Below, one piece after another: positions 8,973 through 17,970 of a DNA stretch of 64,000 nt; position 1 is the first letter of the stretch; each line of letters begins with the position of its first letter. The notes under the pieces were generated by a model. The model had not been told where the DNA came from. It made no database searches and saw nothing but the letters and a program-made list of their open reading frames with translations. This DNA is from Nocardia sp. NBC_00565 (GTDB lineage: Bacteria; Actinomycetota; Actinomycetes; Mycobacteriales; Mycobacteriaceae). The stretch lies in assembly GCF_036345915.1 (NCBI RefSeq), contig NZ_CP107785.1:2356001-2420000 (forward strand), given 5' to 3'. Position numbers and translations under genes: made by a program.

Positions 8973-10147
8973 TCGCCGGGATCGGCGCTTCGAGGCCGAA
9001 CCGGGTGGCGATCGTCGGCATGGGGATGACCGAGATGTCCCTGCGCCCCGGTCGGACACCGCTGCAACTGGCGGTTGAAGCCGCGCGAGCAGCGCTGGCA
9101 GACGCCGGTATCGAGCATCGAGATATCGATGGCTTGCTGGTCGGTTCCTCGCAAGGCGTCCGCCCGGACCGTTTGGGTGTCGGCTTCGCGGCGCAAGGGG
9201 GATTCTCCGACCTGCGGCTGCTCGAACACATCGAGATCAAGGGCGCCACGACGATTGCCATGGTTCAGCGCGCGCAGCTTGCCATCGAGACAGGTGCCGC
9301 GCGGACCGTGCTGTGTGTCTTCGCGGACGCGCCACTGGTTGCCGGTAAGGGCTCCGGGTCGACGTACGCGCACAGTGGCGGCAATGCGGGAACACGCGGT
9401 CTGGAGCGCGCGTCGGGTGTGCTCGGGTCGGTGCCGACCTATGCGCTGCTTGCCCGGCGCTGGCTGCATACGACCGGTGGATCCGAGGCCGACCTGTGCA
9501 CCGTCGTGACCACCGCCCGGCGCTGGGCGCGGGGAAACCCGGCGGCGGTCGTGCGTGCGCCCCTGGACGAGCAGGGTTACTACGACAGTCCGATGGTTTC
9601 CGATCCGCTGCGCCGCCTGGATTGCGCCCGGCCCGTCAATGGAGCGGTGGCGGTGATCGTGAGCGGCGATCCCGCCGTGGGACATTCGGTTCGGCTGAAT
9701 ATCCGCGGCACCGGTCGCGACCACCCCGTGCGGCATCGGCGAGCCGGCGGCGAGTCCTGGTTCGGCGGCGGACGGCGCGCGGTCGACGACGCGCTCGAAC
9801 AGGCGGGGATGTCGCGTCGCGACCTCGACATGGTGCAGCTGTACGACCCGTTCTCCGTGGTCACCCTGATGCTTCTGGACGAATATGGGCTCACCGGATC
9901 GCAGACCGTGCCGGAGTTCGTCGCCGGTGGCGGCCTCGGTCCGGATGGGCCGCTGCCGACCAATACCGGTGGGGGACAGTTGTCCGGGTTCTACCTACAG
10001 GGCATGACGCCGCTCGCCGAGGCGATCGTCCAACTGCGCGGCGCGGGTGGCGAACGCCAGGTGCCCGATGCCGCGACGGCGCTCGTCGGCGGCATCGGCG
10101 GCCGAGTGGATCACCACGCGGCCATGATCCTGGAGCGTGCGGCATGA
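8969..10147 (+). CDS. Thiolase-like protein lacking the nucleophile Cys
   Basis: 392 residues with the lipid-transfer branch of the thiolase fold: Q-L-Y-D-P-F-S at the NEAF position and P-L-P-T-N-T-G-G-G. The usual Cys-containing loop reads E-I-K-G-A-T-T-I-A-M, so a classical thiolase nucleophile is missing. The next gene, overlapping by ATGA, encodes a DUF35 OB-fold protein. This pair resembles Ltp2 with its DUF35 partner, a retro-aldolase that removes a side chain from a beta-hydroxyacyl-CoA in steroid degradation. GTG start overlaps the previous stop. Aldolase activity is inference from these two facts. Confidence 0.8.
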   Translation: MIAGIGASRPNRVAIVGMGMTEMSLRPGRTPLQLAVEAARAALADAGIEHRDIDGLLVGSSQGVRPDRLGVGFAAQGGFSDLRLLEHIEIKGATTIAMVQRAQLAIETGAARTVLCVFADAPLVAGKGSGSTYAHSGGNAGTRGLERASGVLGSVPTYALLARRWLHTTGGSEADLCTVVTTARRWARGNPAAVVRAPLDEQGYYDSPMVSDPLRRLDCARPVNGAVAVIVSGDPAVGHSVRLNIRGTGRDHPVRHRRAGGESWFGGGRRAVDDALEQAGMSRRDLDMVQLYDPFSVVTLMLLDEYGLTGSQTVPEFVAGGGLGPDGPLPTNTGGGQLSGFYLQGMTPLAEAIVQLRGAGGERQVPDAATALVGGIGGRVDHHAAMILERAA

Positions 10148-10635
10148 CGACGGCACTCGACGTGGACTGGCTACTGGACGCGGGCCTTGCCCCGGACGCG
10201 GCCGATGACACACTCGCGCCGCTGTATTCCGCCGCCGCCGCCGACCGGCTCGACCTGCCGTTCTGCGCGGACTGCGAATCTCCCATCGATCTGGACCAGC
10301 ATGTGTGCGACAACTGTGGATCGGTTCGAACCCTGTGGCGCACTGTCGAATCCACGGGCACCGTGCACTCCGCCACGATGATGCACAGGCTGGAACCCGG
10401 GTTGGTCCGAACCGGTGCTCCCTATCCCATCCTCGATGTCGAGCTGACCAGTGGTCATCGACTGATCATGACCTCGCGGGACCGAACCGAAGCCGTATTC
10501 CACATCGGTGACCAGGTCACGATCGGGTTCCGCAGTCTCGGCGGAGTAGCCATCCCCGCTGCCTGCCTGGTGCGCCTGCCCTCTCGGCCCACCAAAGAAT
10601 CTACCGCCCAAAGTATTTCGGAGGAACACCCATGA
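10144..10635 (+). CDS. DUF35 OB-fold Zn-ribbon protein
   Basis: 163 residues. A rubredoxin-like zinc ribbon (F-C-A-D-C ... V-C-D-N-C-G) near residues 40-60 is followed by an OB fold (G-T-V-H-S-A-T, Y-P-I-L-D-V-E-L, G-D-Q-V-T-I-G-F). In steroid catabolism such DUF35 proteins bind a thiolase-like partner and give it acyl-CoA binding or aldolase activity. It overlaps the thiolase-like gene before it and the Rieske alpha gene after it (both ATGA), so the three are coupled. The extended N-terminus of about 35 residues is unassigned. Confidence 0.85.
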   Translation: MTTALDVDWLLDAGLAPDAADDTLAPLYSAAAADRLDLPFCADCESPIDLDQHVCDNCGSVRTLWRTVESTGTVHSATMMHRLEPGLVRTGAPYPILDVELTSGHRLIMTSRDRTEAVFHIGDQVTIGFRSLGGVAIPAACLVRLPSRPTKESTAQSISEEHP

Positions 10636-11924
10636 CCACACTCGAACCGCCGCCCGTGGCGTCGGAGGAATTCGATGTCTCGCAGATCGTGCACGAGGAC
10701 CGGGTGCACGGATCCGTCTACACCTCGCCCGAGATCTTTCAGCGTGAGCTGGACACGATCTTCCGGCGCGGATGGGTCTATGTGGCACACGAGAGCGAGG
10801 TCAGTGAGCCGGGTGACTACCTGACTCGCCGGATTGGGAGCGACCCGGTCGTTGTCGTACAAGGCCGTGACGGTGAGATCCGGGTGCTGCTCAACCGATG
10901 CACCCATCGCGCGAACAAGCTCTGCAACGCGGAGAAGGGAAATGCGTCGTCTTTCCGCTGCCCCTATCACGGGTGGACGTTCAGTAACACCGGAGCGCTG
11001 AGTGCGGTCCCGATGCGTGAGGGATACGGCGAGACATTCCAAAAGGTCCGGTCCGAGCTGGCTCTCGCCGAAGCGCCACGGGTGGAGAGCTACCGCGGAT
11101 TCATCTTTGCTTCTCTTGCGGCCGAAGGGATTTCGCTCACCGAGCACCTCGGCCGGGCGACCACCGCCATCGACCGTCTGCTCGCGCTGTCGCCGACCGG
11201 CACCATCGATCTGCGGGCCAACTGGATGAAGCACCACCATCGGGCGAACTGGAAGATGGTGGTGGAGAACAACGTCGACGGCTACCACGCCTTGTTCACC
11301 CACGCGTCGGTCTACGACGCGATCCGCCCGGCGAAAGTCTCCCATATTCCGACCAAGGTCGACGTCGTGGTGCGCGATATGGGCGGCGGCCACTCGGAGA
11401 TCGATTACTCGGCCGAGTACCGCAAGCTCGACGAGGAGTTCGTCTGGTACGGGCGGACTCCGCGCGCCAAGCTGGCGAAGTACATCGAGTCGATGGAGGC
11501 CGCCCACGGACCGGAGAAGGTCCACGAAAGCCTCGTTGTCGGACCGCCGCACACGCTGATCTGGCCGAATCTGTTCCTCGCCGAAATGAACATCATGTAT
11601 GTCGAACCGATCGCGCCCGACGAGACGATCGCGTACACGACGGCGGCGCTGTTCCCCGGCCAGGACGAGATGAACCAGCGCATGCTCCGGCGCGCGGAGG
11701 GTGCGATGGGGCCCTCGGGCTTCCTGATCGCCGACGACGGTGAGATCGGGATGCGCAACCAGGCCGGCCTCGCCGCGCACAAGCCCGACTGGCTGCGCCT
11801 GGCCCGCGGCATCGAAACCGACGTGACCGACGAGACCGGAATCGTCAACAGCGACAAGAGCGCCGAGACCCCACAGCGCGGTTTCTACCGGCAGTGGGCC
11901 AGCGTCGTCGGACAGGAGTTGTAG
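10632..11924 (+). CDS. Ring-hydroxylating dioxygenase, alpha subunit
   Basis: 430-residue Rieske non-haem iron oxygenase large subunit. Rieske ligands are visible as C90-x-H92 and C110-P-Y-H113; the catalytic iron site has D216-G-Y-H219 with H224. Length and the following beta-subunit gene fit the two-subunit benzoate/biphenyl/cumate-type dioxygenases that add O2 across an aromatic ring to give a cis-diol. Electron donors are not adjacent; the ferredoxin at 728-931 is one candidate. The substrate cannot be told from the sequence. CoA ligases and the DUF35 pair nearby suggest an aromatic acid or aromatic bearing a side chain. Confidence 0.9.
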   Translation: MTTLEPPPVASEEFDVSQIVHEDRVHGSVYTSPEIFQRELDTIFRRGWVYVAHESEVSEPGDYLTRRIGSDPVVVVQGRDGEIRVLLNRCTHRANKLCNAEKGNASSFRCPYHGWTFSNTGALSAVPMREGYGETFQKVRSELALAEAPRVESYRGFIFASLAAEGISLTEHLGRATTAIDRLLALSPTGTIDLRANWMKHHHRANWKMVVENNVDGYHALFTHASVYDAIRPAKVSHIPTKVDVVVRDMGGGHSEIDYSAEYRKLDEEFVWYGRTPRAKLAKYIESMEAAHGPEKVHESLVVGPPHTLIWPNLFLAEMNIMYVEPIAPDETIAYTTAALFPGQDEMNQRMLRRAEGAMGPSGFLIADDGEIGMRNQAGLAAHKPDWLRLARGIETDVTDETGIVNSDKSAETPQRGFYRQWASVVGQEL

Positions 11925-11927
11925 GAC

Positions 11928-12437
11928 ATGACCACCACCGAGAACGCGATCGCTACACCCGAGTCTCTGCCCGTACCGAGTCCCGACATCGAGGCATTCC
12001 TCTACCTCGAGGCGCGACTCGCCGATGAGGCCAGGTACTCCGAGTGGGAGACCCTGTGGGCCGATGACGCGCTCTACTGGGTCCCGATGAGCCCCGAGGA
12101 CGATCCGAAGGTCAACCTCGCCTACATCTACGACAACCGGCGCCGGATCAAAAGCCGGGTGGCGCAACTCAATACCGGCAATCGGCACTCGCAGACGCCG
12201 CCATCGGTCATGCGCCGGATGTTGAGCAACATGGAGGTCTCGGACGAATCGGCCGACGGTGTCGTGACGGTCGGGTCCAACTTCGCGCTCTTCGAGTACC
12301 GCTACAGCCAGCGCGTCTGGGCCGGGCGCGTCATCCACCGGATCCGGCGGACCGAGGACGGTCTGCGACTGGTTGCCAAAACCGTGCACCTGGTCAACGC
12401 GGGCGGTCCCCTCGAGACCCTGGCGTTTCTCATCTAG
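11928..12437 (+). CDS. Ring-hydroxylating dioxygenase, beta subunit
   Basis: 169-residue small subunit of the NTF2-like fold. It shows E-A-F-L-Y-L-E-A-R-L-A-D-E, L-Y-W-V-P and the conserved T-G-N-R-H-S-Q-T-P-P-S region followed by F-E-Y-R-Y-S. It starts three bases after the alpha stop and should assemble with it as an alpha3beta3 oxygenase. It has a structural rather than catalytic role in this family. Confidence 0.88.
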   Translation: MTTTENAIATPESLPVPSPDIEAFLYLEARLADEARYSEWETLWADDALYWVPMSPEDDPKVNLAYIYDNRRRIKSRVAQLNTGNRHSQTPPSVMRRMLSNMEVSDESADGVVTVGSNFALFEYRYSQRVWAGRVIHRIRRTEDGLRLVAKTVHLVNAGGPLETLAFLI

Positions 12438-12495
12438 CGGCTCGGCTCGACAGCCCGAACCGAAATGTTTTTTCACGACAACATTGCGAGGAACA

Positions 12496-14049
12496 GTGCT
12501 CGTAGGCGATATCCCCACCAACAACGCGCGACGGTACCCGGACAAACCGGCCGTCGTCGAGTCCGACTGCGTGCGCACCTGGGCGCAGGTCGATGAGCGA
12601 GCCCGGCGGCTCGCGAATTACCTTGGCGCACAGGGCTTGGTCAAAGGTGACCGCGTGCTGGTCATCGCCAGGAACTGTGCCGAATGGCCGGAGATCATGT
12701 TCGCCGTCGCCAAGGCGGGCATGGTCGTCGTACCGGTCAATATCCGCCTGGCCCCGGACGAACTCGCCTATCTGCGCGACGATTGTGCTGCTCGGGCAGC
12801 GGTAGTTCACGGTGATCAGGCCGAACGGTTCGGCGGCGAGCTCGCCACGCTGCACGCGGTGCTGGAAATTCGGCCGGACGGCCGGGCGCAGGGTCTCGGC
12901 ACCGACTACGAGACCGCGCTCGTGTCGGGCGCGACCACCGATCCCACCCCGGCCGACCTCCGGCCGGACGACATCCTGAACATCCTGTACACGAGTGGCA
13001 CCACCGGCCGCTCCAAAGGGGTGGTGAACACCCATCGCAACCTGCTGGCTCAGGCGATCGACACCACACTGGTCACCGAGAGCAACCGCTCGGATGTCTT
13101 TCTGGCCACCACCCCGTTCTTCACCGCGGGCGGCAGCGTGCGCACGCTCTCGTGGATGTATCTCGGCCAGACCATGGTGATCCACCGGAAGTTCGACCCG
13201 CAGGCCGTGATCGACGAGATCGAACGCAGCAAGGTGACCTTCACGACGTTCATCCCGACCATGCTGGCGCGCACCTTGCGCATCCTGGAGGAGGGCCCGC
13301 CGCGCGATATGTCGAGCCTGCGCCGGATCAGCTATGGGTCCGCGCCGGTTCCGCCCGGTCTGGCGAAGAAGGCGATGGACCTGCTCGGCTGCGATCTGCA
13401 ACAGCGCTACGGCTTGACCGAATGTGGTGGGCAGGCAACGATTTTCACACCGGCCGATCATCGGGACATGGTGGCCGGGAAGACCTCGGTGCTGACCTCG
13501 TGCGGCCAGGAGACACCGATGTGCTCGATCCGCATTGTCGGCGAGGACGGCGTCGAGCTACCCACCGGCGAGATCGGCGAAATCGTTATCCGCAGCGACG
13601 CCAACGCCATCGGCTACTGGAACCGGCCGGAGCAGACCGCCGAGACCTTCCGGCCGACGGGTCTGTGGTCCGGCGATCTCGGATACCTCGATGCCGAACG
13701 CTTCCTGCATATCACCGGACGCAAGACCGACATGATCATCTCGGGTGGGTTCAACGTGTATCCGGCCGAGATCGAACGCGTGATCGGCCACCACACCGGT
13801 GTCGAACTGGTCGCCGTCGTCGGTGTGCCCGACCCGGAGTGGGGTGAGACGCCCGTCGCCGTGGTGATCGCGCGCGCGGGCTCGGACGAGGAGACGCTGA
13901 CGGTGGAGCTGCGGGAGCTGTGCCGGGCCGAGCTGGCCGGGTACAAACAGCCCCGGCGCTTCGTCTACCGATCCGAGTTCCCGTTGGGACCGGCCGGAAA
14001 GATTCTCAAACGCGTTATCGCCGAAGATCTTCGAGTCGCGGCAGAGTAG
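12496..14049 (+). CDS. Acyl-CoA synthetase (AMP-forming)
   Basis: 517-residue CoA ligase. Motifs: Y-T-S-G-T-T-G-R-S-K-G (ATP), Y-G-L-T-E-C-G-G, W-S-G-D-L-G-Y, R-K-T-D-M-I-I-S-G-G-F-N-V-Y-P and P-A-G-K-I-L-K catalytic Lys. I chose GTG at 12496 because a GAGGAA site lies just upstream and the protein begins where the family does. It lies 58 bp after the dioxygenase beta gene and 8 bp before a second ligase gene. Two ligases back to back may act on different intermediates. Confidence 0.87.
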   Translation: MLVGDIPTNNARRYPDKPAVVESDCVRTWAQVDERARRLANYLGAQGLVKGDRVLVIARNCAEWPEIMFAVAKAGMVVVPVNIRLAPDELAYLRDDCAARAAVVHGDQAERFGGELATLHAVLEIRPDGRAQGLGTDYETALVSGATTDPTPADLRPDDILNILYTSGTTGRSKGVVNTHRNLLAQAIDTTLVTESNRSDVFLATTPFFTAGGSVRTLSWMYLGQTMVIHRKFDPQAVIDEIERSKVTFTTFIPTMLARTLRILEEGPPRDMSSLRRISYGSAPVPPGLAKKAMDLLGCDLQQRYGLTECGGQATIFTPADHRDMVAGKTSVLTSCGQETPMCSIRIVGEDGVELPTGEIGEIVIRSDANAIGYWNRPEQTAETFRPTGLWSGDLGYLDAERFLHITGRKTDMIISGGFNVYPAEIERVIGHHTGVELVAVVGVPDPEWGETPVAVVIARAGSDEETLTVELRELCRAELAGYKQPRRFVYRSEFPLGPAGKILKRVIAEDLRVAAE

Positions 14050-14057
14050 GACCAGCG

Positions 14058-16418
14058 ATGGAAACAGCAGCATTCTTGCCTGCCGCGACGGAGTCGATCG
14101 GGGAGCTCGTGGCGCAGCGGGCACACGCGACGCCGACTGCGGAATTCCTTGTCGACGAGAACAATCGCAGGTTCACCTTCGGCGAGTTCGCGGAACTCGT
14201 CTCGGCTATGGCCGCCACGCTGGCCCGCAACGGGATCGGAGCCGGTGACGTCGTCTCCTGGCAACTCCCGAACACCGTAGAGGCTATGGCGTTGTCGATG
14301 GCGCTGGCCCGGCTCGGGGCGGTGCAGAACCCGCTCATCATGATGTTGCGGGCCGATGAGGTCGCACACATCACCGGTCGGCTGCGGACCCGATTGCTCA
14401 TCGTCACCGAGCGCTTCGCGGCCGAGGAGTTCGGCTCGGCCGCCGGACCCGACGAGCAGGTTCCCGCGGTGCATGTCATGGTCGATGATCTGGCGGCCGA
14501 CATCCCGATAGTGCTGCCGGAGCGAGCCGCGCCCGGATTCGAACCCGATGTGCGCTGGATCTTCTACACCTCGGGAACGACGGGGGTACCCAAGGGCGTC
14601 AAGCACACCGACCGCTCGTTGCTGGCGGCGGCAGCCACATTCATCGCCAATGTCGCGGTGCGCCCGGAAGATCGATGCGCGGCGCTGGCCCCGTTCGCCC
14701 ACATCGGCGGCGTCGCGCACCTGCTGCACGCGCTGCTGGTCGGGCATCTGCTGATCATCGGCGCGAAGTTCGTACCGGAACAGATCGCCGACCAGCTCAT
14801 CGCCGAGGACGTGACGTTGGTCGGGTCCGGCCTGCCGTTCACCAACGAGTACCTCCGGATCGCACGCGAGCGGGGTGTGTCACCGCTGTTCCCGACGTCG
14901 CGCGCCACCCTAGCGGGTGGCTCGCCCCGGCCGCGGGAACAGCATGAACAAGCGCGCGACCGGCTCGGCGGTGTCGGCATCATCTCCGGGTACGGAATGA
15001 CCGAATGTCCTTACATCTCCTGGGGTTCACCGTCGGATACCGACGAACAGCACGCGATCTGCGAGGGAAAGCCCGGCCCCGGCGGTTTCGTCCGGATCGT
15101 GCGGTCCGACGATACGGTCGCCGAGGTCGGCGAGATCGGTGAGATCCGGGTCTACGGACCCCAATTGTTCAGTGGCTACGTCGATTCCGCGCTGAACGCC
15201 GACGCGCTCGACGCCGACGGGTTCTTCCGTAGCGGGGATCTGGGGTATGTCGATGCGGACGGTTGCCTGGCCGTGACCGGTCGCATCAAGGACATCATCG
15301 TCCGGAAGATGGAGAACATCTCCGCGCGCGAGGTCGAGGACACGCTCATCGCGGATCCCGCGATCGCCGATGTGTGCGTCATCGGTGTGCCCGACCCCGT
15401 GTCCGGCGAGCGGGTGTGTGCCGTGGTGGTACCGCAGGTCGCTGACTCGCCGCCCACGCTCGATTCGATCCGCGGCTACCTGCGCGGTACCTCGCTCAAT
15501 ATCCGGAAGTACCCGGAGCAGGTGGAGATCGTGACGGAACTGCCGCGGAACTCACTCGGCAAGATCGCCAAACCCGCACTGCGAAAAAGGTTCTCCACCG
15601 ATGCCGAACCAGCACAGCAAGATCGGCGGATCGAGATGCCTGACGTGCACTATACGACGATCGAGTTCGAGGTTGCCGACCACATCGCGACCATCACACT
15701 CAACCGCCCGGATCGCCTGAACAGCTTCAACAAGGCGATGGCCGACGAGATGGTGGACGTGTGGCAGCGGGTTCGCGATGACGACGACATCCACGTCGCG
15801 GTGCTGCGCGCCAATGGCGAGCGCGCCTTCTGCACCGGCATCGACCTCGGCGAGGGGCCCTGGTGGACGCACCAGAGCCGCTGGAATCAAGAGGATCCCG
15901 GCGTCGCGCTCGGTCCGCGGCAGCACCGGGTGTGGAAGCCGGTCATCTGCGCGGTCCATGGCATGGCGGCCGGTGGCGCGATGTACTTCATCAACGAATC
16001 CGACATCGTGATCTGCTCGTCGGAGGCCACCTTCTTCGATCCACACGCGAACGCCGGGATCGTATCGGCGCTGGAACCGATCGGCATGCTGGCGCGGGGG
16101 ATCCCGGTCGGCGAGGTGTTGCGCTGGGCGTTGCTCGGTAGCGATGAGCGGATGACGGCGGAGACCGCGCTGCGAGTCGGCATCGTTACCGAGGTCGTCG
16201 AGCCCGGCCAACTGCGTGCGCGTGCACAGGAACTCGCGCAAGAGATCGCGGCCCGCCGCCCGGAAGCCATTCAAGGCACGGTGCGCGCGATCTGGGAAGC
16301 GCTGGAGATGACGCCGTCGGTCGCGCAGCGAAACGGCCTGTCCTACACCCAGATCGGTAACCCCGGCGACGGGCGCACCGACTCCCGAACCAACAAGCGA
16401 GCTCCGCGCTTTCGCTGA
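14058..16418 (+). CDS. Acyl-CoA synthetase fused to enoyl-CoA hydratase
   Basis: One uninterrupted 786-residue frame. Residues 1 to about 510 are an AMP-forming ligase (Y-T-S-G-T-T-G-V-P-K-G; Y-G-M-T-E-C; S-G-D-L-G-Y; N-S-L-G-K-I-A-K). After a short polar linker (T-D-A-E-P-A-Q-Q-D) the remainder is a crotonase (T-L-N-R-P-D-R-L-N-S-F; R-A-F-C-T-G-I-D-L; G-M-A-A-G-G-A). In the crotonase the usual P-E pair of the second active-site segment reads P-H, so hydratase chemistry is uncertain. An internal ATG at 15636 with a weak GGATCGAG upstream could also start a free crotonase. As a fusion it would activate and process the same substrate. Confidence 0.82.
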   Translation: METAAFLPAATESIGELVAQRAHATPTAEFLVDENNRRFTFGEFAELVSAMAATLARNGIGAGDVVSWQLPNTVEAMALSMALARLGAVQNPLIMMLRADEVAHITGRLRTRLLIVTERFAAEEFGSAAGPDEQVPAVHVMVDDLAADIPIVLPERAAPGFEPDVRWIFYTSGTTGVPKGVKHTDRSLLAAAATFIANVAVRPEDRCAALAPFAHIGGVAHLLHALLVGHLLIIGAKFVPEQIADQLIAEDVTLVGSGLPFTNEYLRIARERGVSPLFPTSRATLAGGSPRPREQHEQARDRLGGVGIISGYGMTECPYISWGSPSDTDEQHAICEGKPGPGGFVRIVRSDDTVAEVGEIGEIRVYGPQLFSGYVDSALNADALDADGFFRSGDLGYVDADGCLAVTGRIKDIIVRKMENISAREVEDTLIADPAIADVCVIGVPDPVSGERVCAVVVPQVADSPPTLDSIRGYLRGTSLNIRKYPEQVEIVTELPRNSLGKIAKPALRKRFSTDAEPAQQDRRIEMPDVHYTTIEFEVADHIATITLNRPDRLNSFNKAMADEMVDVWQRVRDDDDIHVAVLRANGERAFCTGIDLGEGPWWTHQSRWNQEDPGVALGPRQHRVWKPVICAVHGMAAGGAMYFINESDIVICSSEATFFDPHANAGIVSALEPIGMLARGIPVGEVLRWALLGSDERMTAETALRVGIVTEVVEPGQLRARAQELAQEIAARRPEAIQGTVRAIWEALEMTPSVAQRNGLSYTQIGNPGDGRTDSRTNKRAPRFR

Positions 16419-16441
16419 ACCCGACCAACCAGGAGTGTGCT

Positions 16442-17932
16442 GTGACCAGTGCCGGAACAGATGAAATTGTCAGCCTTCCGCTCGTCATCGGTGGTATCGA
16501 GGGGGGTGCCGAGTCGGGCGGAACCTACGAATCCCTCGACCCCTACACCGGACAGGCGTGGGCCCGGGTGCCCGACTGTGGAACGGCGGACGTGGATCGT
16601 GCGGTGCACGCCGCCCGGACGGCATTCAACGGTCCGTGGGGGTCGTTGACCGCCACCGCGCGCGGAAAGCTGTTGTGGAAACTCGGCGATGTCATCGCCC
16701 GCGAGGCCGACAATCTCGCCGAACTGGAGGTTCGCGACGGCGGAAAGCTGTTGCGCGAGATGGCCGGTCAGATGCGGGCGCTGCCCGAGTATTACTACTA
16801 CTACGCCGGAATGGCCGACAAGCTGCAGGGCGAGGTCATTCCGACGGACAAGCCGAACTATCTCGTGTACACCAGGCACGAACCCGTCGGGGTCGTCGCC
16901 GCGATCACGCCATGGAACTCCCCGCTGCTGCTACTGGCCTGGAAGCTGGCGGCGGGACTGGCGGCCGGGTGCACCTTTGTGATCAAGCCGAGCGACTACA
17001 CACCCGCCTCCACACTGGCCTTCGTGCGACTGTTCGATGAGGCGGGGTTCCCGCCGGGTGTCGTCAACGTGGTCACCGGCTGGGGGCCCGAGACCGGTGC
17101 CGCGCTGGCCGCGCATCCGGGGGTCGACAAGATCGCCTTCACCGGTTCGACCGCGACCGGCATCAAGGTCGGTCGGGCCGCGCTCGAGAATATGACGCGG
17201 TTCAGCCTCGAACTGGGCGGGAAGTCGGCGCAGTTGGTGTTCCCGGACGCCGACCTGGACGCCGCCGCCAATGGCATCATCGCGGGAATCTTCGCCGCGA
17301 CCGGCCAGACCTGTCTGGCCGGTTCGCGACTGCTGGTGCACGAGAGCGTGGCAACAGAGCTGATCCGCAAGCTGGTCGACCGCGCCGAACGGATAGTCCT
17401 CGGCGATCCCCAGGACCCGGGGACCGAGATGGGGCCGGTATCGAATGAGCCGCAATACCGGAAGGTGCTGTCCTACTTCGATATCGCGCGAGCAGAAGGC
17501 GCCACCGTCGCCTGCGGCGGCGCGGCGGTTCCGGAGCTCGGCGGGTACTTCGTGCGACCGACCATCCTGACCGATGTGACGCCGGAGATGAGCGTGGTCG
17601 TGGAGGAAATCTTCGGCCCCGTGCTGACTGTCGCCACCTTCACCGACGAGGACGAGGCCATTGCGACGGCCAATGCGACTCGGTTCGGTCTCGCCGGTTC
17701 GGTATGGACGAAGGACGTTCATCGCGCGCACCGGGTGGCCGCCGCGCTGCGGGCAGGCACGGTGTGGGTCAACGCCTATCGCGCGGTGTCCCCGAGCGTG
17801 CCCTTCGGCGGCATCGGCGAGAGCGGCATCGGCCGCGAAAACGGGATCGATGCCGTCAAGGACTTCACCGAAACCAAGGCCATCTGGGTCGAACTGAGCG
17901 GCCAGACCCGCGATCCGTTCACCCTCGGCTGA
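16442..17932 (+). CDS. Aldehyde dehydrogenase
   Basis: 496-residue NAD(P)-dependent aldehyde dehydrogenase. Visible features are I-T-P-W-N-S-P (cofactor pocket), F-T-G-S-T-A-T-G, E257 in E-L-G-G-K-S and catalytic C291 in G-Q-T-C-L-A-G-S, plus E-I-F-G-P-V-L. GTG start has AGGAG seven bases upstream. Within the operon it could oxidise the aldehyde released by the aldolase or retro-aldolase. It is a general-family enzyme; its substrate is unassigned. Confidence 0.9.
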   Translation: MTSAGTDEIVSLPLVIGGIEGGAESGGTYESLDPYTGQAWARVPDCGTADVDRAVHAARTAFNGPWGSLTATARGKLLWKLGDVIAREADNLAELEVRDGGKLLREMAGQMRALPEYYYYYAGMADKLQGEVIPTDKPNYLVYTRHEPVGVVAAITPWNSPLLLLAWKLAAGLAAGCTFVIKPSDYTPASTLAFVRLFDEAGFPPGVVNVVTGWGPETGAALAAHPGVDKIAFTGSTATGIKVGRAALENMTRFSLELGGKSAQLVFPDADLDAAANGIIAGIFAATGQTCLAGSRLLVHESVATELIRKLVDRAERIVLGDPQDPGTEMGPVSNEPQYRKVLSYFDIARAEGATVACGGAAVPELGGYFVRPTILTDVTPEMSVVVEEIFGPVLTVATFTDEDEAIATANATRFGLAGSVWTKDVHRAHRVAAALRAGTVWVNAYRAVSPSVPFGGIGESGIGRENGIDAVKDFTETKAIWVELSGQTRDPFTLG

Positions 17933-17970
17933 CGACGCGGTCCACCCATCCACTCCAAAGGAAAATCGGA

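Noticed and set aside
10455..12578. A 707-codon open frame on the minus strand opposite the dioxygenase genes
   Set aside because: It lies exactly antisense to the Rieske alpha and beta genes, is Arg/His/Gly/Pro-rich and shows no family motif; it is the usual mirror frame of high-GC coding sequence.
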